This document shows, piece by piece, positions 1-13,648 of a stretch of DNA of 64,000 nucleotides. The translations under genes were made by a program, and so were the position numbers. This DNA is from Chaenocephalus aceratus (taxonomy: Eukaryota; Chordata; Actinopteri; Perciformes; Channichthyidae), in NCBI GenBank assembly GCA_023974075.1, contig CM043791.1, positions 25,161,642 through 25,225,641 on the forward strand, written 5' to 3'. The notes below the pieces were generated by a model. The model saw nothing but the letters and a program-made list of their open reading frames with translations. It ran no database searches and had not been told where the DNA came from. Position 1 is the stretch's first letter. Each line of letters begins with the position of its first letter.

Positions 1-472
1 AATCGAGTGGCCCATGGTGGTGGTGGGGTTATGGTATGGGCAGGCGTATGTTATGGACGACGAACACAGGTGCATTTTATTGATGGCATTGTGAATGCAC
101 AGAGATACCGTGACGAGATCCTGAGGCCCATTGTTGTGCCATTCATCCACGACCATCACCTCATGTTGCAGCATGATAATGCACGGCCCCATGTTGCAAG
201 GATCTGTACACAATTCCTGGAGGCTGAAAACATCCCAGTTCTTGCATGGCCAGCATACTCACCAGACATGTCACCCATTGAGCATGTTTGGGATGCTCTG
301 GATTGGCGTACGACAGCTTGTTCCAGTTCCTGCCAATATCCAGCAACTTCGCACAGCCATTGAAGAGGAGTGGACCAACATTCCACAGGCCACAATCAAC
401 AACCTGATCAACTCTATGCGAAGGAGATGTGTTGCACTGCGTGAGGCAAATGGTGGTCACACCAGATACTGA
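1..472 (+). pseudogene. Tc1/mariner transposase, 3' part, frameshifted
   Basis: C-terminal half of a Tc1-family DDE transposase, the enzyme that cuts and reinserts the element. The frame open from base 7 reads VMVWAGV, then LMLQHDNARPH with the second catalytic Asp, then SPDMSPIEHVWD with the catalytic Glu. Exactly 34 residues separate that Asp and Glu, the DD34E spacing of Tc1. Near base 300-310 the frame is lost, probably through a 2-base deletion. The protein continues in another frame as VRQLVPVPANIQQLRTAIEE and ends at the stop before 473. The N-terminal half, including the paired-like DNA-binding domain and first Asp, lies outside the window. The copy is therefore not functional as it stands. 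Confident of the family, less so of the subfamily. Confidence 0.93.
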
Positions 473-556
473 CTGGTTTTCGGACCCCCCCAGACCCCCC
501 CAATAAAGCAAAACTGCACGTTTCAGAGTGGTCTTTTATTGTGGTCAGCCTAAGGC
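473..556 (+). mobile_element. 3' non-coding end of the Tc1-like element
   Basis: Sequence following the transposase stop includes a C-rich stretch, an AATAAA hexamer, and a segment resembling the sub-terminal part of fish Tc1 elements, ending near GTCAGCCTAAGGC. The outer inverted repeat is not recognisable after about 556, so the 3' end looks truncated or diverged. The boundary is approximate. Confidence 0.6.
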
Positions 557-1599
557 CTAAGGAGTTTGTTTCTTACCTCCAGTTTATTTACGATACACAA
601 AAATTGAAGAATTGACATTTCAAACATCTACAAAGTGAACCCTTCTTCAGTGCATGCTTTGATGTAGGTCCTTAGGAGTATTTATGTGTTGGACCATTTT
701 TCATTATCAAAGATCCCCACTCACTTTCGAGAGAGAAGAAAGTGAAGGTGAAGATTATACATCATTACAATTTTTGTCCCAAGACATCCCACAAAAGTTA
801 ACAATTTACTTATGTTGATTTGGGAGCCCACTGAAGGCATTTTGATTATTCCTAGTGTTCAGGAGCCCCTCCTGAAATAATCTCAACAGTCAGTACATCC
901 AATGCTGCAATGTCGACTTCTCTGATGACAAAGTGCCTCAATAGATGGTTTGTGTAGCTCCCTCCAGTAATGACACAAGGCTGAGGTCTTGATTTAAATA
1001 CGTGGTTTATTTTGTGGGACCTATTCCAACCCGTGAGAACTGGGTTGTAAGACAACAAATATATAAAAGGTAAACAATAAATAAATATGGAATATATGCA
1101 TGTCATCACTGTTAATCCCACTAAATAAAACAATAAACGGCACACATATCCCACACAGCATGTAGCACAAGCTAACAATAGCATGCAGCACAAGCTAGCG
1201 CATAGCATACATACATAACCTGCAGGCTGCAGCTCAACCACACAGATTTACACAAACAACCATGCAGCACAAAAACGTACCTCGTAGGCTGCTAGTCATC
1301 TAGAGGGGCTGATCACTTTAGCTGCATTTTTCCTTAGTTTCCTTAGATGTTCTTTACATTCTGCGTTGCTCTGCAGTTGCGACTATCAAGTGCGTCGATT
1401 AAACAAACAGGTGTACATAACACCGCAGACTAGTTCCGCCTCTATTAATGTTGCACATAAAAGGTAAAAATACAACGTGGAACAAAAATAAACAACAGAG
1501 TGAAGACAGTTACAGTTTGACTCCCAGTAGATAGTCAACATCATATGGTGTTGGATGACAGCATCCAATACCATATGATTGGCTACTGTAAGTCTGTTA
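557..1599. other. Non-coding sequence, no gene recognised
   Basis: AT-rich sequence with no recognisable exon. A 129-codon open frame on the minus strand (852-1241) is the longest here. It has a Cys/Leu-rich first half and matches no family I know. Around 1155-1205 the phrase GCATG-AGCACAAGCTA occurs twice about 24 bases apart, a short imperfect tandem repeat. Confidence 0.5.
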
Positions 1600-2245
1600 A
1601 GCCCCTGTCACACTGTCCCGAAATTGACACCAGATGGACACACGATAAAGGAAATGTTGAAATTCGGCTCTGATCGTAACAACATCGGGCCATTCGTGAG
1701 GGCATCTTAAGCCATCGTATGACCGCCGGTGGAGTTTCTCAGGCTCCGGCAGCAACTTCGTGAGCGGTGGCAACATCTTTGGCATGCCAAAATCCGTGTG
1801 CCCATTTTGCCCTTCGTAAGGCACTCGTGAGGGCATCTTGTCAAATTGTGTCATCTTCGTCTGATCATCGGAGTTTACGCTAGCCTGTTGACAGGAAGTT
1901 GTTGTTGCTAAGGAAACAACATTACGGAGATAAGTAATATCTTCTAATCTACATATAAAGACGGAGAAAGTAAAGAATGAAGTGTATGTTTAAATGTTAG
2001 CACCCCCCCCCGAAGAGGCACAGGCTCTTACGTTGAGTCTGGATACATTCTAAATCATCAGTAAAGTCTACGACCATATTTTCGTGTGTGGTTCGGGTGC
2101 CATAGTGTGGCCTTCTGTAGGCATCGTACTTGCTTTGGCTGTTGCTTGGCTGTTGACCAACTTCGGGGCCATCTTCGTGCGAAATTCACAATTCCAAATC
2201 TGTGTGTCCATCTGGTGTTCATTTCGGGACAGTGTGACGGGGGCT
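1600..2245. mobile_element. MITE-like element with ~45-bp terminal inverted repeats
   Basis: The left end (AGCCCCTGTCACACTGTCCC) and the reverse complement of the right end (AGCCCCCGTCACACTGTCCC) match for about 45 bases with a few mismatches. Both continue into CGAAAT and an ACACCAGATGGACACAC stretch. TTA flanks each side, which fits the 3-bp TTA/TWA target duplication of PIF/Harbinger elements. The interior (about 560 bp) has no transposase-like frame. An open frame at 1597-1854 minus and those at 2068-2433 and 2084-2317 are incidental. The superfamily assignment is an inference; the inverted repeats are seen directly. Confidence 0.72.
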
Positions 2246-2348
2246 TTATGCATCCATTTTGTTTCCCCCATATGGGAAAGTGAAAGAGGACTCGTGAGAT
2301 CCCTTTGCTTTCTGTAGAGCAGAGGTCTGCCTTCGCCTCCCTCAGTCC
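2246..2348. other. Short non-coding spacer
   Basis: Sequence between the MITE and the G-run. Nothing recognised. Confidence 0.4.
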
Positions 2349-2366
2349 GGGGGGGGGGGGGGGGGG
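2349..2366 (+). repeat. Uninterrupted run of 18 G
   Basis: Eighteen consecutive guanines on the plus strand. Such a run can form intramolecular G-quadruplexes in several registers and is also a likely place for sequencing length errors. Confidence 0.9.
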
Positions 2367-4393
2367 TTCTAGAGTTCAAGAGCTGATCCCCCTGGTATAC
2401 ATAAGAAAAGACAAGATACAACAGAACAGACATGCAGCCTGTGATGTAGGGTCAAAAAAGACATTGAAAAGCTGGAGACCACGTCTTTATGTCATATGTA
2501 CTGCAGGAACATAATATTTTATATTTGTCTATTGTAAAAACAATGCTTATTCTTTTTGGACTTCAGTGTCCTAGAATTATAAGATCTTATTAAGATAGTG
2601 TAGACTCTCTGATGCATTGCTCCTTTGTGTGAGTTGTTTGATAGTGGCAGTGTACTGTATAGTATGAGCTGCCATGATCTCATAATGAACAGATGGCTGA
2701 AACTGTCAGAATTGTTAAAAGTATCAAGTTAATTCTCCTACAGATAACTGAGCAGGGAGGAGAACAGTTTTGTCACCTTTCTTTGCCTCAGGGCCAGTTG
2801 CTGTTTGAATTCTTCCTTGTCGATTGCTGTCTGCCTGTACACAATGTCTGTATGACACGTACATATGTTACCTTCTTTTGTACTTCCCAAGTGTCTCAGA
2901 GTCAGCTCTGTGTATCACTGTTCACAGTGGCTGAAACTGTGGTTGTTTATTTACAATCTTGCCAGAAATCTAGCATGCATCAAAATAGATAATAATAGGT
3001 TGATGATATCCTCAAGGAAAACATCAGTAGATAGTACTCTGTGATTGAATGGAGGTATGACATAGTTGGTATGCTGTTTGAACTTTTCTAAGCCTGAGGG
3101 GTCGGATCATCAGGTACAGGAACAACTAGACTAGAAGACCACAACAATCCTGAAACAACAGTGAACAATAATATGTGTTTTTGTCACGTGATTTGGAATC
3201 GTCCAAACGTAATGGGTTTTTCCATGGCCCATGCTACAATCTTTCACCAAGTTTCATACAAATTCAGGCCACTTGTTTTTTGGTAATCCTGTTTACAGGA
3301 TAATATGCTCAGCGGTAGCCAGGGTTTGTTTTCCTGTTTCTAATTCTGGAAGAAGAAAGCCTGGTGCATTTCTTGAAAAAAGTCTTTACAATGATGAAAC
3401 CGACCTTTTAAAACAATTTCTTTTTTACAATGGTGGCTGATTACGGGTGCTAAAATGCTGACCCTTTAAAGATTATCGTTATCAGGCAAACAGACGCTGT
3501 GGCTGACAGAAAAAAATTGCACACACAAGTAAATACACAATCATTTGCATATACTGGTTCTAAATAAAGTAATGTGGTTGCATTTTGGGGAGAAAAAAAG
3601 GATCTGAAAACACTAACATTTTATATTTTCCTGCATTTAGTCAGGGCTGCTTTCATGACTCACTTGAGACAAACACAGAGACTAGAAGCTGTGTGCTTGT
3701 TGAACTTAGGTAATGGAGCTTGATTTAGCACCATAATGCTGAACCAAAATGTGAATGTTTCCACCCTGTCCTCTAAACCTTTAATGATCTCATACGTCTT
3801 GCAAAACATATTTACTGTAGTATATTTTTGTTTGTGTGTGTATGCCACCACCATGCTGATGTCCACTTTTTTTATAGGGCTTTTGAGTTATACCCTTTAA
3901 TAAGAAGGCATTGTGAGAATCTTTGGTGTTGTCGCTCTTTTCCAGAGTTATAAGCGCATCCTCAGACGTTGTGCAGTGATAAAGTTGTCGGCTGAATATT
4001 ACCCACCAAGAGAATTTACTCCCTTTTTATAAGTGTGTGTGTGTTTGTACAGCCTTGTGGACATGACATTTAATTATTATTGCCACAAGAAGGCATGTTC
4101 TGTTGACGGACATTAATTGCACACTTTTTTTTGTAACCCTCTTTTTCGTATACAGCATTCAAGAGAGGTCTGTGCTAGTTTAATACTCAGGAGTTTTACT
4201 CCCGAGAAATTTGAAAAGGCACAAAGCCAGAAATGCGCTACCCATGACTCAGATTCTTACCCCACATTCTGCCATTCTGCCCCGGAGACTTGCTCTCTCA
4301 GAGGAGAAAGTTCTAGGTTGAACCCTCCTTTCCTCCCTGGATGTCTCCACTGCTGGTGGTAAAACTGCCAATGATGGATGCTCACCGCATAAA

Positions 4394-4395
<2 letters not shown>
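2367..4395. other. Non-coding sequence, no gene recognised
   Basis: AT-rich, no coding signature. The open frame at 2693-2992 plus (99 codons) has no recognisable domain. An octamer-type motif ATTTGCAT is present near 3542. No repeats with clear ends were identified. Confidence 0.5.

Positions 4396-4443
<48 letters not shown>
4396..4443. repeat. (TG)n microsatellite
   Basis: About 24 uninterrupted TG units. Apparent poly-Cys-Val and poly-His-Thr open frames across it are translations of the repeat. Confidence 0.97.
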
Positions 4444-4444
<1 letters not shown>

Positions 4445-7400
4445 CCCACAAATTAAGTCTTTTATAGGGAGCATAGTAGGGCGGTATATGGAGTTTGTTA
4501 ACCACAGGCTGAGTCTCTCCACTGCATGTGGATCAGAGTTTATGATGATTATAATAATGTAGCAGTTACAGTAATAGCATGTGGTAGATTCATATCCAAT
4601 AAACAGCCTGAAAGACTGCAGATACATTTAGATCTATCTTTTATTTAATTAGTAATTATTTAACCAGCTTATAAGGGTTGGGTGCATATATCCTCTCTCC
4701 TCTCCTCTCCATATACAGTAATTATTGTATTTGCTGCAGTTACAGCAGTATGTGCACTGTGACTTCCACTTTACCAGTTAAAATAATAATAGGAATAATC
4801 ATGTCAGTGCACTTTAACAGACATGTGTTGCCTGTGGTAGATTGTCCACAGCTGTCTGGAGTTGGGTGTGCTCTGTCTGGCTGACTCTCCTGAATGCAGA
4901 TTACTAATGGGAGAGAATAAGACAGACAGGAAGAAAGAAAGTAAAGGAGAGAAGTCTTACTCATTCCGTGCGAAACTCGGCTCATGTTTCTTTCCTTGGA
5001 ATGCCTTGGGGGATGCTGGGAGTTGGAGGAACTTGATCTGCTACTGTAGTGCCTTAGCTAAATTGTGCTCTAGATGAATTCCCCCTGGATTATCCAAAAT
5101 CAGCAGCTGGCCTGACTGGCAGCTCACAATTGTCCCGCACTGTCACTTAAATGCCGCAGTATAATACAACAAAGTCCACCATAGCTTTCACGGCAGTGGT
5201 GAGACATTATTAATGGGTCATCAGCCCTCTAACACCTAACACTGTTGACGGGAAGATGGGGTTTGACTAAAATGTTCCCTGACAGCATGTCTAAATATGT
5301 GAGAGATGATGAGAGGGAGAGGAGAGGGTGATGCTATTAAACAGTTTTAGAGACCTTTTTCCAGAGAGGGAGAGGTGGTAGATCATTCAGATTTTAGAGT
5401 GAGCTCAGCTTATTGCATGGGTGTGCAATTTAATGTATCATGCAGAGGACTGACGTACAAGCTTCTTTGAAACTTCACAGTAGTTTGGAAACACAAGTAC
5501 CTAAACATGCAACCGTTTTGCTGAACATATTCTATATATTATCAGAACTACTCATAACACAAAACTTTTTGTGGAGTGAAACTTTTAATCTTCATCTAAT
5601 TACGAACAAAGTTTACTCTGAAGGAGAGGTACAGTACAACACATGGAAATCCAATGTGGCACTAACCACCATTTTTTACAACATCACGTGAACATAGCGA
5701 CAGCTGGAAGATGAAGGGAAATCTGATTACCATGACAACCCAATCTGTTCAGTGCCTTGTCTTTTGCATGTCATAAACTGTTGTTATTAATTAGTAACAT
5801 AACTGCAGCATTGAAGGATACTTCCTTTTTTGGAAGACACTTGAAGTTGGCTCTGAGATGCTCTGTCCAACATCTGCTTATATAAAAAAATATTAAACTA
5901 TAATACTATATGATATTTAAATTTCACATTATACATATTCTGATATTATAGGGACATTTATGTTAATGCAATTGTCAGAGACCTTTGCCTAGATGCCTGT
6001 GACAATAGGTCATACTGTGTCGCATGAATTTGCACTGATAATGCTGTCAAAACTTTTATTTATAATTGCCAATGCAGTCTCCATATTTTTGAGTGGAAAG
6101 GGGAAGAACAAAGGCAAGGAGAGAAAAACAAAAACCTTACAAGGAAAATAATCACTATGATGCCAATGTTTGGCAACACATTTTGTAGTTACTTGACAAA
6201 TGCTGTACCTAGCAGAATATAACAGCCGCACATATTGCAAATTACAAGTGGTCACTTGGTTACTCAACTTTTTCATGCATTCAGTATAAGGTTTAATAAT
6301 GTTAAACCATGTAGTAATAGCTGGGAGTACATCACCTGTCTGTCAAATTGGATCCCTCTCCTTCTAAACTCTATATAAATGGCTACCAATCCCTGGTCAA
6401 GTACCTAACCAGATGCTAATATATGCTAATCCACTCTGAATTGACATGCTACCTTTAGCCAATGAGCTCAGCTAGAACAAAAGGCTGGAGGTAACCTTTC
6501 TCTTATCACTCAGCTGCTGCAGCTCAGGATGAAAGTATTTTCACAGAAGAAGAAATGCACAGACACTTTCAGACTGAAAAACAGCTTCCGCTGTGCATGC
6601 TTGATTTATCCACCACAACTTCTAATCTTGTAAAAATGTGAAGATCCACCGTGAAATTCCAGAGCAGGTAAAGAGTGAGTCATACCCAGTTTTATATCTG
6701 TGTGTATTTCAACAGCACTTCAGCTAACGAGACAATCTTCTGCATTCTCCCAGAGAATAAACTCTTCCTCCCTCCACATTGGGTTGAAAGCATGTGTTCC
6801 TGCACCACTAGAGTTTTCTTTCACCCTTCTCTGTGAGTGGAGGCTGAGTGTGTAAAGCCTGGTTAACCTCAGTCAGGGCCTTGGGGGATACCAGTGCTGT
6901 GTGCTACATGTCAGAAGCTTAATGATGGCTCACAGTCAACTCCCGCTCAACTCAGCCTTCACAGTGTGAGTGTGCATGGGGCTCACATGTGTGCAGGGGT
7001 GTGTGTGATTATACGTCCGAAAGTGCCTCTGTGTGTGAGTCTTAGATCAAAGGTTAACTACATAGAGCACAATGTCAAAGGCAGGTCTTTGGGTGGTGCA
7101 AACACTGCCGGCTCCACTCAGCAGTTACCATGGAGACAGCGCTGCTAATTCTTCACAGCTCTGCCGCTGTTATCAACGATATCAACATTGATTTGGACCC
7201 TTTGGCAAATTGCTGTTCAAGTGAAAGGCTTTTTAAAATAAGGCACTATACATCTTCTAAAGGGTTTCATGTTGATAATTCAGCTTCATAGCAGACATGT
7301 GGGAGAATCAGTTGCAATTTAAAATAAGAGTTGCTACTGTTGCCAGGTTTCAGTTTGTATGGCGTTTACTTAGGTCCAATGTTTTATCCTTACACTATCT

Positions 7401-8085
7401 ATACATAAAGTGTTTGTGGTTGCATCTTCCTTGGTGGCTCACATGTTGTGCAGCTCTGTGCGTTTCCACCTGGAATAAAACGTTTTGTATAAATAACCTT
7501 TTTTCTTGCTTGCTCAGTAGCAGTTTGGACGCTATTGCATAAATCAGCAAATGATGACAAGCATTCTTTTACCTATTCCCCAAATGACTTTGTTGGAGCA
7601 CAAATGTATATATATTTTTTTGAGAAACTAGACAGAAATAAGCATTTCCCAGGGAGATCTGAGATCAGGCAGATGCACACAGTCAATATTCCCGTTTCTG
7701 GGTAGTTTACAGCTAACTTCTGTAAAGTTGGTAGAGTTGGTGTTTTGTCCAGCTGTCAAATTGCGTTAATTGCGTTCCTGTATTCAATCTGTTTGCACAG
7801 CGGGTCTTTACTTTGTGATTCCAGTTTGTTGTTACTTCACTGATTCTTGCTTTTAATTGATTTCGTTTTTTTTAAATATTTTGGGCCACCATTTGTTTTC
7901 GGTATTGTATTTCTCTCTGATTTGTTATTATGTTTCTTGAACATCTTGTAGTTCTGTTTTCAGAGTTTTCACAGTTTAAAATTGCTTTCAGTAAAAACGT
8001 TTCAATCTTTAATTGAAGTGTCTTTAGCGAGCATAGCTGTGCGACTACACACATCAAGGGCAGAGATATAATCTGACCCGTAGTA
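4444..8085. other. Non-coding sequence, no gene recognised
   Basis: No exon, RNA gene or delimited transposon recognised. The open frames here are all below 90 codons and lack motifs. Local features are a CTCTCC-rich stretch near 4690-4710 and purine-rich GAGA segments near 5305-5375. Confidence 0.5.
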
Positions 8086-8113
8086 GCATGCATGCATGCG
8101 CGCACGCACGCGT

Positions 8114-8175
<62 letters not shown>
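8086..8175. repeat. Alternating purine-pyrimidine tract ending in (CA)n
   Basis: GCATGCATGC, then a CGCG/CACG-rich segment, then about 30 CA units, giving roughly 90 bases of almost unbroken purine-pyrimidine alternation. The GC-alternating part next to CA repeats is the composition most prone to Z-DNA. Open frames through it are repeat translations. Confidence 0.9.
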
Positions 8176-8179
<4 letters not shown>

Positions 8180-8947
8180 CGCACACATGCCTAAAGAAAG
8201 TTTAAAAGATAAGCCATTCATGGACATTTGACAGTTAAATCAAAAAGAGAGTAAGCTTACATTTTAGATAACATTTCTCTGAGATTTTTAAGACTATAAG
8301 ACAATAAACTTGTTAAAAGTGGACATTGGGAGTGGCAATCTTTTTAAATCGAGCAAAGTTGAAAAGCTATCAAAACCACCAAAATATTTTCTTATCTAAA
8401 TTAAAGCGCTCAAAGCTCAATAAGGCATGCTTTTAGATATAAGAACTGTGAAATTACAAACTCAGAAACTTAGATCTGATATTTAATTTGATTTGTAAGC
8501 TGTTTTTTTAACTCTCTTAAATCTTTCATTCCTATCAAGGAACAGAAACTGAATAAAAGGGTATAACTCTGAAGCTCTGAGGTCAAATTAGATCTCTTCT
8601 GCAGAGAAAATAGCGTCTCTGGATGTGTCTGATGGTGTTTGTAGAAATGCGTTGTCAGACCATATTGAATTGCTAATCCTTCAGTAGCAAGTAATAAACT
8701 GATTGGAGGCAGTTTCTGGCAAGCCTCATTTATTTTAATTGCTGATTAACATACAGTATGAGTCATCATGGCCATCATGAGCAAAATATAATTGCATTGT
8801 AACCGTCTTGACTGTTGCTGTCACTTCAGTTTGATAAAAGGTCATGGACAACAGCAAAAGTTTAAAAAAATTAAAATGTTTAGGTACTGCTAAAAGTTGT
8901 ACTACTACTATTATTAATTATTATTTTTATTAATAATATATACTTAA
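8176..8947. other. Non-coding sequence, no gene recognised
   Basis: AT-rich unique-looking sequence. No coding or repeat structure recognised. Confidence 0.5.
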
Positions 8948-9337
8948 TTAAAGGTGGGGTAGGTAATTTTGGAGAAACCAGCTCGAGTGCCCTAGAATTT
9001 GAAAATACACAACCGGAAAAAATCTGCCACTTCCTTACAGAGCCCCTCCTCCAACACACACGAACGCACACATGACCAATGAGGGCACGAGATAAGTTTG
9101 TGCACAGATGGAAGGCTGACAGGCAGGTAGGCCATCCAGTTACTTTAGCCGGGCCGGCTAAAATGATTGGTCGTGCTTTTTACAGTACTACTGCTTCCAC
9201 AGATGACATTTTTGTATGGATTTTTTGTCAAAGCACTTAAGATATTCATTGCTATCGGGATGTTAGGAGCATTCCATGGAATGTAACAAAAAGTGTATCT
9301 CGAGCCGGTTTCTCAAACGTACCTACCCCACCTTTAA
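8948..9337 (+). mobile_element. TTAA-flanked MITE, copy 1
   Basis: A 390-bp element bounded by TTAA on both sides. The ends are TTAAAGGTGGGGTAGGTA and its inverse, and the inverted repeat extends about 40 bases through an AGAAACC-GCTCGAG segment. A second copy of nearly equal length lies at 27326-27714 in the opposite orientation. The TTAA target and lack of a transposase frame suggest a piggyBac-type non-autonomous element (inference). The small open frame at 8880-9071 minus recurs in the second copy only because the DNA is repeated. Confidence 0.85.
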
Positions 9338-9433
9338 GTGAAATGTTTTCCATCTTTCTTTTTAACTATGTGTTTATATATGTTGTCTCCTATAGTAGGA
9401 CCTTGGACTGATTTATGAGTCATGTATTCTGAT
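9338..9433. other. Spacer between two MITEs
   Basis: About 96 bases of unremarkable sequence separating the TTAA MITE from the hAT-like element. It includes the 8-bp duplication ATTCTGAT at 9426-9433. Confidence 0.4.
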
Positions 9434-10281
9434 TAGGGCTGTCAATCAATTAAAATATTTAATCGCGATTAATCGCACAATATCCATAGTTAATCGCAAA
9501 TGAATCGCAAATGTTTTATCTGTTCTAAATGTACCTTAGAGGAATATTTTTCAAGTTTTTAATACTCTTATCAACATATGAGTGGACAAATATGCTTTAT
9601 GCAAATGTTTGTTTATTATCATTGGAACAATGACAAATATTCTCCTGAATATTCTCAACACAACAACCTCTGAACAATGACAAATATTCTCCTGAATATT
9701 TGCAATACAACAACCTGGAACCTCTCTCTCTCTTACACTCTCTCCCAAACCTGTCTACTTCTTTGCACTGAGCCAGTTGCTCAAACAGACAAGCCTGTTT
9801 ACAGTTGTCGGCGAAATGCCGCTCCTCTGTCTTCATCTTCAGTCAAAGCATGAGACGTTCCCACTGTGGGTCAAAATAATGCGCTGTGATGGGCAGTCGA
9901 CACGTTGGATGCGATCCGAATTGTCTAACGCAGACCCTCGTCCTCCACAATGTTAAGCTGTAGCCACCCATTTAGCTATCGCTGTTGTTGTCCAGGCGTC
10001 TCCCCGGGAAAAACTTTCAAGCGTGGTCTGCCGCAAGCGAGCGGCAGGAGCGGGGCTGTCGGCATCAGCTGGGTGCTTGGCTTGCTGTTTAAAACACCCT
10101 TTTTTGTATCCATATCTCTTGCTAGAATATTCCACCATCCAACTAACAACAACAACAACAACGTCAAGCCTTTGGGCTTTGAAACTAAGGGGCGGGCAGA
10201 GGACAAATACACATGCGTTAATCGCAAATAATTAGTGGCGTTAAAAAAAATGTGCGTTAACGCGTAAACTTGACAGCCCTA
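9434..10281. mobile_element. Non-autonomous hAT-like element (TAGGGCTGTCAA ends)
   Basis: The left end TAGGGCTGTCAA is the exact inverse of the right end TTGACAGCCCTA. It is flanked by ATTCTGAT (9426-9433) and ATTCTGAA (10282-10289), an 8-bp target duplication with one mismatch as expected for hAT transposition. The sub-terminal regions are rich in TTAATCGC / GCGTTAAC motifs, a pattern common in fish repeats of this type. The interior, about 848 bp in all, has no transposase. Open frames at 9551-9836 and 9950-10235 have no domain and are probably fortuitous. Confidence 0.88.
9625..9718. repeat. Two-copy 47-bp tandem repeat inside the hAT-like element
   Basis: A unit beginning GAACAATGACAAATATTC occurs at 9625-9671 and again at 9672-9718 with only a few differences. 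Because it lies inside the element it may be family-wide or private to this copy. Confidence 0.85.
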
Positions 10282-13648
<3,367 letters not shown>

